A stretch of 64,000 bases of DNA. Source: Iamia majanohamensis. Lineage in GTDB: Bacteria; Actinomycetota; Acidimicrobiia; Acidimicrobiales; Iamiaceae. The position numbers and the translations under genes are program-made. The stretch covers positions 3,906,001 through 3,970,000 of the forward strand of contig NZ_CP116942.1 in the NCBI RefSeq assembly GCF_028532485.1, read 5' to 3'. Below the pieces are notes generated by a model. That model did not search any database. It was not told the origin of the DNA and worked only from the letters and a program-made list of their open reading frames with translations. Each line of letters starts with the position of its first letter. Position 1 is the first letter of the stretch. This document shows, piece after piece, positions 17,215-26,042 of this stretch.

Positions 17215-17344
17215 GGAGCCCGAGCGGGGGACCGAACCCCGGACCTCCTCATGACGAGGTGAGACCGAGGCCGACCGATGGAGCCCGAGCGGGGGACCGA
17301 ACCCCGGACCTCCTCATGACGAGGTGAGGCCGAGGCCGACCGAT
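17215..17344 (-). repeat. Two tandem 65-bp truncated tRNA-Thr copies
   Basis: Two units of 65 bp (17215-17279 and 17280-17344) follow the 3' end of the intact tRNA-Thr in the direction of its transcription. On the minus strand each keeps the T arm and the acceptor 3' strand (CCGGGGTTCGGTCCCCCGCT, then CGGGCTCC) and a degenerate anticodon arm (CTCGTCATGAG in place of CTCGTAATGAG). Each lacks the 5' acceptor strand and most of the D arm. The two units differ from each other by about one base outside their borders, so the duplication is recent relative to the divergence from the tRNA. They cannot form functional tRNAs. Confidence 0.85.
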
Positions 17345-17419
17345 GGAGCCCGAGCGGGGAATCGAACCCCGGACCTTCTCATTACGAGTGAGACGCTCTG
17401 CCGACTGAGCTACTCGGGC
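17344..17419 (-). tRNA. tRNA-Thr (CGT)
   Basis: A standard cloverleaf is present: acceptor GCCCGAG with CTCGGGC, D arm from GCTC, anticodon stem TCTCA/TGAGA with loop CTCGTAA (anticodon CGT, reading ACG), and T arm CGGGG-TTCGATT-CCCCG. The discriminator is U (17347) and CCA is encoded (17346-17344). Two damaged tandem copies of the 3' part follow immediately downstream. Confidence 0.95.
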
Positions 17420-17488
17420 GAGGGAGGAGACCCTAGTGGCCGCCTCGCCGGGTCCGGCAGCCTCCGGGGCCCGCCGAGGGAGGAGGCG

Positions 17489-18313
17489 TCAGGCGCCCAG
17501 CAGCCGGGTGCGGAACAGCTCGAGCACGCGGTCGAGGGCGTCGCGGGTCGGCTGGCCCTCCTCGTCGACGAGGTCGAGGGTGAGCACGGAGTGGGCGCCC
17601 TTGCGGTGCCCCCACGGGTTGCCGGGCGAGGAGTCGATCTCCACGCCGACGAAGCGGTCGCCGAGGAGGCGGCGGAGGGTGGCGAAGCGCTCGGGCGGCG
17701 ACAGCGGGTCGCCGGTGAAGCGGAGGCCCAGCACCTCCAGGTCCCGGGCCGCGCAGGTGTCGAGGGCGGCCTCGAGGTCCTCGGGCGAGAGGCCCAGGTC
17801 GGCCTTTGCCTTGGCGGTGGTGCCGAACGGGAGGGAGGGCTGGGACAGGACCGGGGCCAGCACCGGGGCGTCGGCCAGCATGCCGAGGGCGAAGCCGCCG
17901 GTGAAGCACATGCCGACCACGCCGATGCCGGGGCCGCCGCACCGCTCGTGGAGGTCGCGCCCGAGCGCCCGCAGCCAGTCCATCACCGGCGAGGTGCGCC
18001 CGGTGGCGAGGACGGTGAACTCCCGCGACACGCAGGCCGGCACGATGCTGCGAGCGGCGTCGAGGGCCATGGTGCGGGGCCCGCCGCGGGCCGGGTCCTG
18101 GCCGGGCACGCCGAAGAGCTGGGGGACCGCCACCGAGCAGCCCAGGTCGACCACCCGGCGGGCGAAGGCGAGGACGTCGGGGGTGATGCCGGGCAGCTCG
18201 GCCAGCACCACGACCCCGGGTCCCTCGCCGGCGCGGTACACGGTGCGGGTGGCGCCGTCGTGGGTGAGGTCGGTCCGGGTGAACCCGTCGAGGTCGACTG
18301 CGGGGGCGGCCAT
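17489..18313 (-). CDS. Dienelactone hydrolase-family alpha/beta hydrolase
   Basis: The 274-residue cytoplasmic protein belongs to the dienelactone hydrolase group. The nucleophile motif GMCFTGGFALG carries the family's cysteine rather than serine, VVVLAELPGITPDVLAF is the conserved first strand and oxyanion region, and HRKGAHSVLTLDLVDEE near the C-terminus supplies a histidine. Such enzymes open lactones or cleave small esters; the actual substrate is unknown. The ATG at 18311-18313 gives a normal N-terminus; longer frames overlap the upstream divergent region. The gene ends 70 bases from tRNA-Thr and is transcribed toward it, on the same strand. The divergent gene is the cyclic-di-GMP protein. 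Confidence 0.85.
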   Translation of the reverse strand: MAAPAVDLDGFTRTDLTHDGATRTVYRAGEGPGVVVLAELPGITPDVLAFARRVVDLGCSVAVPQLFGVPGQDPARGGPRTMALDAARSIVPACVSREFTVLATGRTSPVMDWLRALGRDLHERCGGPGIGVVGMCFTGGFALGMLADAPVLAPVLSQPSLPFGTTAKAKADLGLSPEDLEAALDTCAARDLEVLGLRFTGDPLSPPERFATLRRLLGDRFVGVEIDSSPGNPWGHRKGAHSVLTLDLVDEEGQPTRDALDRVLELFRTRLLGA

Positions 18314-18447
18314 GGTCGGCACCCTAGGGCCGCCCCGGGGGCCGAGGGGCTGGTCAGGGGCCCGGACGGTCGGCAGGTCCTGCTCCGGGGTGCGACACTC
18401 GGGCGACGACCACCCGCCCGAGGCGCCCATGGACCGGACATCCGACG

Positions 18448-21400
18448 GTGGACCCGATGCCCGCCCCTGACCCGGCCGCCGCCGGCTCGGCGGGGCCCGT
18501 GGCGCAGGACCGCGAGCGGGTGCGGCGGGCCCAAGAGTGGGTCTTCGAGAGGGCCCCCGTCGGCCTCGCCGTCATCGACGCCGAGGGGTGCCTGGTGGCG
18601 ATCAACGACAGCCTCCTGGCGATGCTCGGCAGCCGCCGGCCGGAGGTCGTCGGCCGGCCGGTGGTCGACCTGCTCGCCCCCGACCAGCGGGCGACGGGCG
18701 AGGACTGGCTCGCCGGGGCGCTGGCCTCCTCGGAGACCTCCCACCTCCAGGGGTGGATCCGCCCCGTCGACGGCGAGCCGCGGTGGGTGGCCGTCGACAG
18801 CGACCGCCTCCTCGACGACGACGGCGAGGTGGTGGCGGTGGTCGGCGCCGTCACCGACCTGACCGAGCAGCGTCGCCTCCAGGGCGCGCTCGCATCCGCC
18901 CGCGACGACCTCTCCAGCCTCTTCCTCCTGGCGCCGGTGGCGGTGGTCCGCCTCGACGCCGGGGGCCGGGTGGTGGCCTGGAACCCGGCCGCCGAGCGCC
19001 TCCTCGGCTGGTCCGAGCCCGAGGTCCGGGGCATGGTCCCGCCGGTCGTCCCCGAGGGCCAGTCCGACCTCCACCGCACCTACCAGGAGCGGGCGCTGGC
19101 CGGCGATCCCCTCGACGGGACGCCGGTCACCTGCCGGGCCCGCGACGGCTCCCTCGTCGAGGTGCTGGCCTGGACCTACCTGGCCGACGTCGACGGCAGC
19201 GGCGAGCCCGAGGTGGTGGTGCTGCTGGCCGACGTCACCGACCAGGTGGAGGCCTCCCGGGCCCTGCGGGCGAGCGAGCACCGGTGGCGGACCCTGGTCG
19301 AGAACGTCTCGGACACGGTCACGGTGGTCGACGCCGTCGGCACCGTCCTCGCCACGACCGGCCAGACCAAGACGATCCTCGGCTACCCCACCGAGGCCTG
19401 GACCGGGTCGTCGCTGCTCGACCTCGTCCACCCCGACGACCTGGAGCGCATCCAGCCCGTCATCGCCCGGGTGCTCGCCTCGCCCGGCGAGGAGGTGCGC
19501 GACGAGGTGCGCCTCCGGCACCGCGACGGGTCCTGGGCCGAGGTCGCCGTCACCGCCGTCAACCTCCTCGACGACCCCGAGGTCGGCGGGGTGGTCCTCA
19601 CCACCCGGAACACCACCGAGGCGAACCGGACCGAGCGGCTCGTGGCCAGCCAGGCCCGGATCCTCGAGCTCATCGCCCGCGACGCGTCGGTGGACGACGT
19701 CCTCGACGAGGTCGCGGCCATGGTGGAGGACCACGACGACGGGGCCCGGGCCGCCGTCGTCCTCGTCGACGACGACCGCCTCCGCCCCCGTGCTGCGCCC
19801 GACCGGGGCCCGGGGCCCGAGGTCCGGGCCGCCCTCAGCCGCATGGTGCTCCCCCGCGGCGCCCGGGAGGCCCTGCGGGGCGAGCCCGGCGAGCCGGTGC
19901 TCGTGCGCGACGCCCTCACCGACCCCCGCACCGCGGCGCTGGCCCCGGCCCTGGCCGCCGAGGGGCTGGGCTCGCTGTGGTGGGCGTCGGCCCGGGTGCC
20001 CGACGGGCAGGCCTACGGCGGGATCCTCGCCCTCCACCCGGGCGACCACGTCCCCGATGCCCACGCCGTGCGGGCGTCGGAGGTGGCCTGCACGCTGCTG
20101 TCCATCGCCCTGGAGCGCCACGCCACCCTGGCGGCGCTGGCCCACCGGGAGCTGCACGACGACCTCACCGGCCTCCCCAACCGCACGCTCCTGATCGACC
20201 GCATCGAGACGGGCCTGGAGCGGGCCCGCCGGGCCGACGGCGAGGTGGCCCTGCTCTACGTCGACCTCGACCGCTTCAAGCGGATCAACGACAGCGGTGG
20301 CCTCACCGAGGGCGACACCGTGCTCACCACGGTCGCCCGCCAGCTGCAGGAGGTCACCCGTCCCGGCGACACCGTCGCCCGGGTCGGGGCCGACGAGTTC
20401 GTGGTCCTCTGCGACCAGCCGGGCAGCCTCTCGACGGTCCTGGCCGTGGCCGACCGGCTCACCGAGGCCCTCCGGGAGCCCTTCTCGCTCCGGGGCCACG
20501 ACGTGTTCGTCACCGCCAGCACGGGCGTGGCCCTCAGCCACCCCGACGTCGACGCGGTCACCCTGCTGGGCCAGGCCGACGCGGCCATGGACCGGGCCAA
20601 GCAGCGCGGGCGCGACCGCCTCGAGGTCTACGACCCGGCCATGCAGGCGACGGCCCACGACCGCCTCACCCTCGGCTCCGACCTCCGTCGCGCCCTGGCA
20701 CGCGGCGAGATGCGGGTCGTGTACCAGCCCATCGTCGACCTCGACACCGGGACGGCGGTGGGGGCCGAGGCCCTGCTGCGGTGGCGCCACCCCGAGCGGG
20801 GCGACGTGCCCCCCGACGTCTTCGTCCCCGTGGCCGAGGAGTCCGGGGCCATCGTGGAGATCGGCGCCTGGGTGCTCGAGACGGCCCTGGCCGAGGTGGC
20901 CCCCCACGTCCCGACCGACCGGGCCGCGCCCTTCACCCTGGCGGTCAACCTCTCGCCCCGCCAGCTGGAGGACCCCACGCTGGTCACCCGCCTCCAGGGG
21001 GCGCTGCGCCGTCACGGGTGGCCGGCCGAGCAGCTCTGCCTGGAGCTGACCGAGACGGCGCTCACCGACGACCTCGACCTGGCCCTCGGCGTGCTGGTCC
21101 GCCTTCGGGCCACCGGCGCCCGCATCGCGGTGGACGACTTCGGCACCGGCTACTCCTCGCTCACGCACCTCCAGGCCCTGCCCATCGACTCCATCAAGAT
21201 CGACCGCTCCTTCGTGCAGGGCCTGGGCGACCACCGCGGGTCCGAGAGGTCGACCATCGCCCGCTGCGTGCTCGGCATCGCCGGGGCCATGGACCTGGAG
21301 GCGGTGGCCGAGGGGGTGGAGACCCAGGCCCAGCTCGAGGCCCTCCGGCGCCTGGGGTGCCGGCGGGGCCAGGGCTACCTGTTCTCGGTCCCCGTCCCTG

Positions 21401-21453
21401 CCGACGTGCTCGAGGCCACGGTCCTCGGCGGGCCCCGCCCGCCGAGGGGCTGA
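18448..21453 (+). CDS. PAS/GAF sensor with GGDEF and EAL domains (cyclic-di-GMP turnover)
   Basis: The 1001-residue soluble protein has three PAS domains (about 28-145, 150-275 and 280-395), a GAF-like domain (about 405-560), a GGDEF domain and an EAL domain. The GGDEF signature reads GADEF (647-651), so cyclase activity is uncertain. The EAL domain keeps all recognised catalytic pieces (EAL at 774-776, NLSPRQL, ELTETAL, DDFGTGYSSL, IKIDRSFV, EGVETQ), so phosphodiesterase activity is likely. No membrane helix is visible; signals are presumably cytoplasmic (redox, light or small ligands). Start is GTG at 18448 or ATG at 18457. It stands alone, divergent from the hydrolase gene and convergent with holB. 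Confidence 0.92.
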   Translation: MDPMPAPDPAAAGSAGPVAQDRERVRRAQEWVFERAPVGLAVIDAEGCLVAINDSLLAMLGSRRPEVVGRPVVDLLAPDQRATGEDWLAGALASSETSHLQGWIRPVDGEPRWVAVDSDRLLDDDGEVVAVVGAVTDLTEQRRLQGALASARDDLSSLFLLAPVAVVRLDAGGRVVAWNPAAERLLGWSEPEVRGMVPPVVPEGQSDLHRTYQERALAGDPLDGTPVTCRARDGSLVEVLAWTYLADVDGSGEPEVVVLLADVTDQVEASRALRASEHRWRTLVENVSDTVTVVDAVGTVLATTGQTKTILGYPTEAWTGSSLLDLVHPDDLERIQPVIARVLASPGEEVRDEVRLRHRDGSWAEVAVTAVNLLDDPEVGGVVLTTRNTTEANRTERLVASQARILELIARDASVDDVLDEVAAMVEDHDDGARAAVVLVDDDRLRPRAAPDRGPGPEVRAALSRMVLPRGAREALRGEPGEPVLVRDALTDPRTAALAPALAAEGLGSLWWASARVPDGQAYGGILALHPGDHVPDAHAVRASEVACTLLSIALERHATLAALAHRELHDDLTGLPNRTLLIDRIETGLERARRADGEVALLYVDLDRFKRINDSGGLTEGDTVLTTVARQLQEVTRPGDTVARVGADEFVVLCDQPGSLSTVLAVADRLTEALREPFSLRGHDVFVTASTGVALSHPDVDAVTLLGQADAAMDRAKQRGRDRLEVYDPAMQATAHDRLTLGSDLRRALARGEMRVVYQPIVDLDTGTAVGAEALLRWRHPERGDVPPDVFVPVAEESGAIVEIGAWVLETALAEVAPHVPTDRAAPFTLAVNLSPRQLEDPTLVTRLQGALRRHGWPAEQLCLELTETALTDDLDLALGVLVRLRATGARIAVDDFGTGYSSLTHLQALPIDSIKIDRSFVQGLGDHRGSERSTIARCVLGIAGAMDLEAVAEGVETQAQLEALRRLGCRRGQGYLFSVPVPADVLEATVLGGPRPPRG

Positions 21454-21481
21454 GCCCGGGGACGCTCGCCGTCCGACCCCG

Positions 21482-22585
21482 TCAGCGGCCGGGCGGGAGG
21501 CGGAGCAGCAGGGCCTGGAGGAGCAGCTCCTCGTTGGGGTTGCGCACCAGTGCGTCGAGGGCCTCGTTGATGGCGGTCAGGGCCCCGGCGGCGGCCTCGG
21601 CCCGGGCCGGCCCGTCGGCCCCGGCGTCGGCCGCCGCAAGGAGGGCGTCGCGGTAGGCGTGGGCCAGCTCGCCCAGGCCCATGCGGACCTCGTCGGTGCG
21701 GAGCCGCCGGAGCTGGCGCTTGTGCGACTCGGCCAGGCGCCGGGCGCCGGCACCCCGCTGGCCGTAGCGCTCGATGCGCTCCTCGACCTCGGCCACCTCG
21801 GCCTCGTGGCGCGCCTGGAGGGCGGCGGAGGCGTCGTCGATCGCGGCCCGCAGCTCGGCCACGGTCCGGGCCACCACCGCCCCGGTGCCGTCGAGGCGGC
21901 CCGGCACCTCCCGCCACGCCGCCACCCGCAGGGCGAAGCGCTCGTCGGCGGCGAGGAGGCGGGCCCGGTCGACGTCGCCGTGGGCGGCGGCGGCCACCTC
22001 GGCCGCCCGCGCCGGGTCGAGCCCGTCGTCCTCCAGGACCCGGGCCACGACCTCGGTGGTGATGGCCGGGAACTCGACCCGGACGCAGCGCGAGGCGATG
22101 GTCACCAGCTCGTCGGGCACGTCCTCGGCCAGGATGACGAACACCGTGCCGCCGGGCGGCTCCTCCACCGTCTTCAGCAGCTTGGCCGCGGTGGCGTCGG
22201 CCACCAGGTGGAACTCCTCGAGGATCAGCACCTTGCGGTCGCCCTCGACCGGACGCATGGACGCCAGGCGGACGATCTCGGTGGCCTGCCCGACGAAAAT
22301 GCTGGCGCCCTCCCGCCGGACGACGTTGACGTCGGGGTGCTGGTCCTCGGCCGCCAGGGTGCGGTGACGCCGGGCCCCGGCCTCGTCGGTGGCGGTGGCG
22401 GCGAGGACCTCGCCGGCGAACACGCGCGCCGCGGTGGTGGCGCCGCTGCCGGGCGGGCCGAGGAAGAGGTAGGCGTGCACGGGGTCGGCGGCCGAGGCCC
22501 GCAGCTGGGCGACGGCGCGCTCCTGGCCGGGGACCGCGGCCCAGGGGTCGTCGAGCCCGGGGGCGAGGGCGGGCTCGGGGGTCAC
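21482..22585 (-). CDS. holB: DNA polymerase III, delta prime subunit
   Basis: The 367-residue protein is part of the clamp loader. The N-terminal AAA-like domain has PVHAYLFLGPPGSGATTAAR in the P-loop position, without the lysine, which agrees with delta prime being a non-hydrolysing subunit. LILEEFHLVADATAAKLLKT and EEPPGGTVFVILAE are the family's characteristic following blocks. The C-terminal part is helical and charged. The zinc-binding cysteines typical of gamma/tau are absent. It starts with GTG (22583-22585), 4 bases after tmk, and tmk follows topA; the order topA-tmk-holB is conserved in actinobacteria. Confidence 0.9.
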   Translation of the reverse strand: MTPEPALAPGLDDPWAAVPGQERAVAQLRASAADPVHAYLFLGPPGSGATTAARVFAGEVLAATATDEAGARRHRTLAAEDQHPDVNVVRREGASIFVGQATEIVRLASMRPVEGDRKVLILEEFHLVADATAAKLLKTVEEPPGGTVFVILAEDVPDELVTIASRCVRVEFPAITTEVVARVLEDDGLDPARAAEVAAAAHGDVDRARLLAADERFALRVAAWREVPGRLDGTGAVVARTVAELRAAIDDASAALQARHEAEVAEVEERIERYGQRGAGARRLAESHKRQLRRLRTDEVRMGLGELAHAYRDALLAAADAGADGPARAEAAAGALTAINEALDALVRNPNEELLLQALLLRLPPGR

Positions 22586-22589
22586 CGCC

Positions 22590-23201
22590 TCACCCTGCCA
22601 GATCGAGCCTCGCCCCGACCACGGCCCGGACCCGCTCGGCCACCTCGGCCACCGTGCCGCCCCCGTCGACCACCACCCACCGCTCGGGGTCGGCGGCGGC
22701 GAGGGAGTGGAAGCCGGCCACGACGGCCTCGTGGAAGGCGTCGCCGGCGGCCTCCAACCGGTCGCGGGCCCCGCCGATGCGGGCCCGGGCCTCGGCGTGG
22801 TCGACGTCGAGCAGCAGCGACAGGTCGGGCCGGAGCCCGCCCGTCGCCCACAGCGACAGCCGCTCGACCTCGGCGGTGGGCAGGCCCCGGCCGTACCCCT
22901 GGTAGGCGACCGAGGAGCCGAGGAAGCGGTCGGTCACCACGTGGCGACCGGCGTCGAGGGCGGGGGCGACGACCTCGGCCACGTGCTGGGCCCGGTCGGC
23001 CGCCATCAGCAGGGCCTCGGCCCGGTCGACGAGGCCGTTCTCCTCCGCGGCCAGCACGATGTCGCGCACGCGGGCGCCGATGGGGGTGCCCCCGGGCTCC
23101 CGGGTCAGCACCGCCCCCAGGTGCTCGGCGAGGAGGCGGGCCTGGGTCGACTTGCCCGTCCCCTCCCCGCCCTCGAAGGCGAGGAACCGCCCCCTGGCCA
23201 C
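22590..23201 (-). CDS. tmk: Thymidylate kinase
   Basis: The 203-residue enzyme phosphorylates dTMP to dTDP with ATP. The P-loop FEGGEGTGKST lies at residues 9-19, followed by LTREPGGTPIG (the dTMP-binding DR/REP motif) and VVTDRFLGSSVAYQGYGRGL, which are diagnostic for Tmk. The start is GTG at 23199-23201, which gives MARGRFLAFEG as in homologues. It lies 13 bases after topA and 4 bases before holB, so all three replication-linked genes are likely in one operon. Confidence 0.95.
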   Translation of the reverse strand: MARGRFLAFEGGEGTGKSTQARLLAEHLGAVLTREPGGTPIGARVRDIVLAAEENGLVDRAEALLMAADRAQHVAEVVAPALDAGRHVVTDRFLGSSVAYQGYGRGLPTAEVERLSLWATGGLRPDLSLLLDVDHAEARARIGGARDRLEAAGDAFHEAVVAGFHSLAAADPERWVVVDGGGTVAEVAERVRAVVGARLDLAG

Positions 23202-23214
23202 GGCCGCGTCCCGC

Positions 23215-25944
23215 TCAGCCGTCGGAGCTGCCGGGGGAGGCCTTCTTCGCCGCCGCCCCCTTGGCCGGGGCCTTCTTCTTCGCAGCCGCCTTCTTCTTGG
23301 CCGCCTTCTTCTTGGCCGGCGCCTTCTTCCCCGCCGCCTTCTTCTTGGCCGGCGCCTTCTTCTTGGCCGCCTTCTTCTTGGCGCCCCGCTTCTTGGACGG
23401 GCCGCGGTCGCGCCGGTCCTGGAGCAGCTCGGCGGCCCGCTCGGGGGTGATGGACTCCACGGTGTCGCCCTTGCGGAGGCTGGCGTTGACGTCGCCGTCG
23501 GTGACGTAGGGCCCGAAGCGGCCGTCCTTGACCACGATGGGCTGGCCCGACACCGGGTCGGTGCCCGGGAGCTCGCGCAGCGGCGGGGCCGGGGCCCGCT
23601 GGCCGCGCCCCCGCTTGGGCTGGGCGAAGATGCGCTGGGCCTCCTCGAGGGTGACCGTGAACATCTGCTCCTCGGTCTCCAGGCTGCGGCTGTCGGTGCC
23701 CTTCTTCAGGTAGGGCCCGTAGCGGCCGTTCTGGGCGGTGATGTCCTCGCCCGTCTCGGGGTCCTGGCCCACGACGCGGGGCAGCGACAGGAGCCGCAGG
23801 GCGTCGTCGAGGGTGATGTCGTCGAGGGTCATGGTGGACAGCAGCGACGACGTCTTGGGCTTCTCGGCCCCGTCGACCAGCTCGCCCAGCTGCACGTAGG
23901 GCCCGAAGCGGCCCGCCCGGGCCAGCACCTCGAGGCCGGTGTCGGGGTCGGTGCCGAGGGGCTTGTCGCCCTTGGGGGCGGCCAGCAGCTCGAGCGCCTT
24001 GGCCACGTCGAGCTCGTCGGGCGGGAGGTCCTCGGGGACCGACGCGGTGTCGTCGCCCCGACGGACGTAGGGGCCGAACTTGCCCGGCTTCACCACGATG
24101 GGCTGGCCGTCCTCGTCGGCGCCGATGAGGGTGGAGTTGATCGCCGCCGCGTCGATGGCCTCGGGGGCCTCGTCGACCAGGCGCTTCAGGCCGGGGCTGA
24201 CCTCGCCGGCGCCCTCGTCCTCGCCGAACCAGAACCGCTTGAGCCACGGCTCCCGCTCCAGGGACCGGGCCGCGATCTGGTCGAGCTCGTCCTCCATGCG
24301 GGCCGTGTAGGCGTAGTCGACCAGGTCGGTGAAGTGCTCCTCGAGCAGCTTGACCACGGCGAAGGCCGTCCACGACGGCACCAGGGCGGTGCCCTTCTTC
24401 CAGACGTAGCCCCGGTCCTGGATCACCTGCATGATCGAGGCGTAGGTGGAGGGCCGGCCGATGCCGAGCTCCTCGAGCCGCTTCACCAGGGAGGCCTCGG
24501 TGTAGCGGGCCGGCGGCGAGGTGGTGTGGCCCCGGGCCTCGACCTCGGTGGCCGTGAGGGTCTGGCCCTCGGTCAGCGGCGGCAGCAGGCTCTCGCGGTC
24601 GTCGAGCTGGGCGTCGGGGTCGTCGGCGCCCTCGACGTAGGCCCGCATGTAGCCGGGGAAGGTGATGGTGCGCCCCGAGGCGGTCCACTCGGTGGGCGTG
24701 GCCTCCGTCGACCCCGCCTCGGTGGCGTCGGCCGCCAGGCGGACCGAGAGGCTCCGGCCCCGGGCGTCAGCCATCTGGCTGGCCACGGTGCGCTTCCACA
24801 CCAGGTCGTAGAGGGCGAGGGAGTCGCCGCGCAGCTCGCCCCGGAGCGACTCGGGGGTGCGGAAGGTCTCCCCCGCGGGACGGATGGCCTCGTGGGCCTC
24901 CTGGGCGCCCTTCGACCTCTTGGCGTAGACCCGCGGCCCGTCGGGCACGTACTCCCGGCCGTAGAGCGACTGGATCTGGCTGCGGGCGGCGCGGACGGCG
25001 GTCTCGGACAGGTTGGTCGAGTCCGTCCGCATGTAGGTGATGTAGCCGCCCTGGTAGAGCTCCTGGGCCACGCGCATCACCTGCGACGACGACATGCGCA
25101 GCTTGCGCCCGCCCTCCTGCTGGAGGGTCGAGGTCATGAACGGGGGCTTGGGGCGGGAGGTGAAGGGCTTCTCCTCCACCGAGGTGACGGTGAAGGTGGC
25201 CTGGTCGAGCCCGTCGCGGAGGGCCTCGGCCCGGGCCTGGTCGAGGACCACCACCCCGTCGCGGGTGACGGTGCCGGTGGCGTCGAAGTCGCGGCCCTGG
25301 GCCACCTTGTCCCCGGCCACGCCGACCAGGCCGCACGAGAAGGCGGGGTCGGTGGCGAAGCCGGCGGAGAGGTCCCAGTGGTCGGCCGACACGAAGGCCA
25401 TGCGCTCGCGCTCGCGCACCACCACCAGGCGGATCGCCGGGCTCTGCACCCGGCCGGCGGAGAGGCCCTGGTTGACCTTGCGCCACAGGACGCTGGAGAC
25501 GGGGTAGCCGAAGAGGCGGTCGACGATGCGGCGCGACTCCTGGGCGTCGACCATGCCCTCGTCGATGTCGCGGCCCTCGTCGACGGCCCGGCGGATGGCG
25601 CCCGGGGTGATCTCGTGGAAGACCATCCGCTTGTAGGGGATGGTGGGCTTGAGCTCCTCGAGCAGGTGCCAGCTGATGGCCTCGCCCTCGCGGTCCTCAT
25701 CCGTCGCGAGGTAGAGCTCGTCGGCGTCCTTGAGCGCGGCCCGCAGGCGGCGGAGCACGTCCTTCTTGCCCGCGTACACCTCGTAGGTGGGGGTGAAGCC
25801 GTCCTCCACGTCGACGCCCAGGCCCTTGGCCGGGAGGTCGCGGATGTGGCCGATCGAGGACTCCACGACGTAGTCGTCGCCGAGGATCCCCTCGATGGTG
25901 CGCGCCTTCGCGGGCGACTCGACGATCACGAGAGACCTGGCCAT
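23215..25944 (-). CDS. topA: DNA topoisomerase I with Lys-rich tail
   Basis: The 909-residue type IA enzyme relaxes negative supercoils. The N-terminal Toprim domain starts SLVIVESPAKARTIEGILG, the acidic residues appear in YLATDEDREGEAISWH, and the active tyrosine lies in YITYMRTDSTNLS (near residue 305). Four topoisomerase C-terminal repeats without zinc cysteines follow (for example GRYGPYLKKGTDSR). The last 60 residues are an Ala/Lys tail of KKKAA-type repeats resembling histone H1, as in other actinobacterial TopA, which helps processive DNA binding. The ATG at 25942-25944 is chosen because homologues start MA(R)xLVIVESPAKA; the frame is open further upstream but without similarity. Confidence 0.96.
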   Translation of the reverse strand: MARSLVIVESPAKARTIEGILGDDYVVESSIGHIRDLPAKGLGVDVEDGFTPTYEVYAGKKDVLRRLRAALKDADELYLATDEDREGEAISWHLLEELKPTIPYKRMVFHEITPGAIRRAVDEGRDIDEGMVDAQESRRIVDRLFGYPVSSVLWRKVNQGLSAGRVQSPAIRLVVVRERERMAFVSADHWDLSAGFATDPAFSCGLVGVAGDKVAQGRDFDATGTVTRDGVVVLDQARAEALRDGLDQATFTVTSVEEKPFTSRPKPPFMTSTLQQEGGRKLRMSSSQVMRVAQELYQGGYITYMRTDSTNLSETAVRAARSQIQSLYGREYVPDGPRVYAKRSKGAQEAHEAIRPAGETFRTPESLRGELRGDSLALYDLVWKRTVASQMADARGRSLSVRLAADATEAGSTEATPTEWTASGRTITFPGYMRAYVEGADDPDAQLDDRESLLPPLTEGQTLTATEVEARGHTTSPPARYTEASLVKRLEELGIGRPSTYASIMQVIQDRGYVWKKGTALVPSWTAFAVVKLLEEHFTDLVDYAYTARMEDELDQIAARSLEREPWLKRFWFGEDEGAGEVSPGLKRLVDEAPEAIDAAAINSTLIGADEDGQPIVVKPGKFGPYVRRGDDTASVPEDLPPDELDVAKALELLAAPKGDKPLGTDPDTGLEVLARAGRFGPYVQLGELVDGAEKPKTSSLLSTMTLDDITLDDALRLLSLPRVVGQDPETGEDITAQNGRYGPYLKKGTDSRSLETEEQMFTVTLEEAQRIFAQPKRGRGQRAPAPPLRELPGTDPVSGQPIVVKDGRFGPYVTDGDVNASLRKGDTVESITPERAAELLQDRRDRGPSKKRGAKKKAAKKKAPAKKKAAGKKAPAKKKAAKKKAAAKKKAPAKGAAAKKASPGSSDG

Positions 25945-26042
25945 CGCGGGGAAGGGTACGGGTCGCCGCGTCCACCCTGTCAAGCAGAGGGCGGGAGGGC
26001 CCTCGGGTGCGCGCGGCCGGGGCCGTGCGGTAGGAAGCACGG

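Noticed and set aside
17983-21234. Minus-strand frame of about 1080 codons opposite the GGDEF/EAL gene
   Set aside because: It is a shadow of the sensor gene; its start overlaps the dienelactone hydrolase and it shows no family motif.
21482-22585. Missing P-loop lysine in the clamp-loader gene as a sign of a pseudogene
   Set aside because: Delta prime subunits do not hydrolyse ATP and commonly lack this lysine; the frame is intact and the position next to tmk is conserved.
23245-23400. Short tandem repeats of the CTTCTTCTTGGC type that could be taken for a repeat array
   Set aside because: They encode the Ala/Lys-rich tail of TopA, a normal feature of actinobacterial topoisomerase I; spacing is irregular and there are no CRISPR-like spacers.
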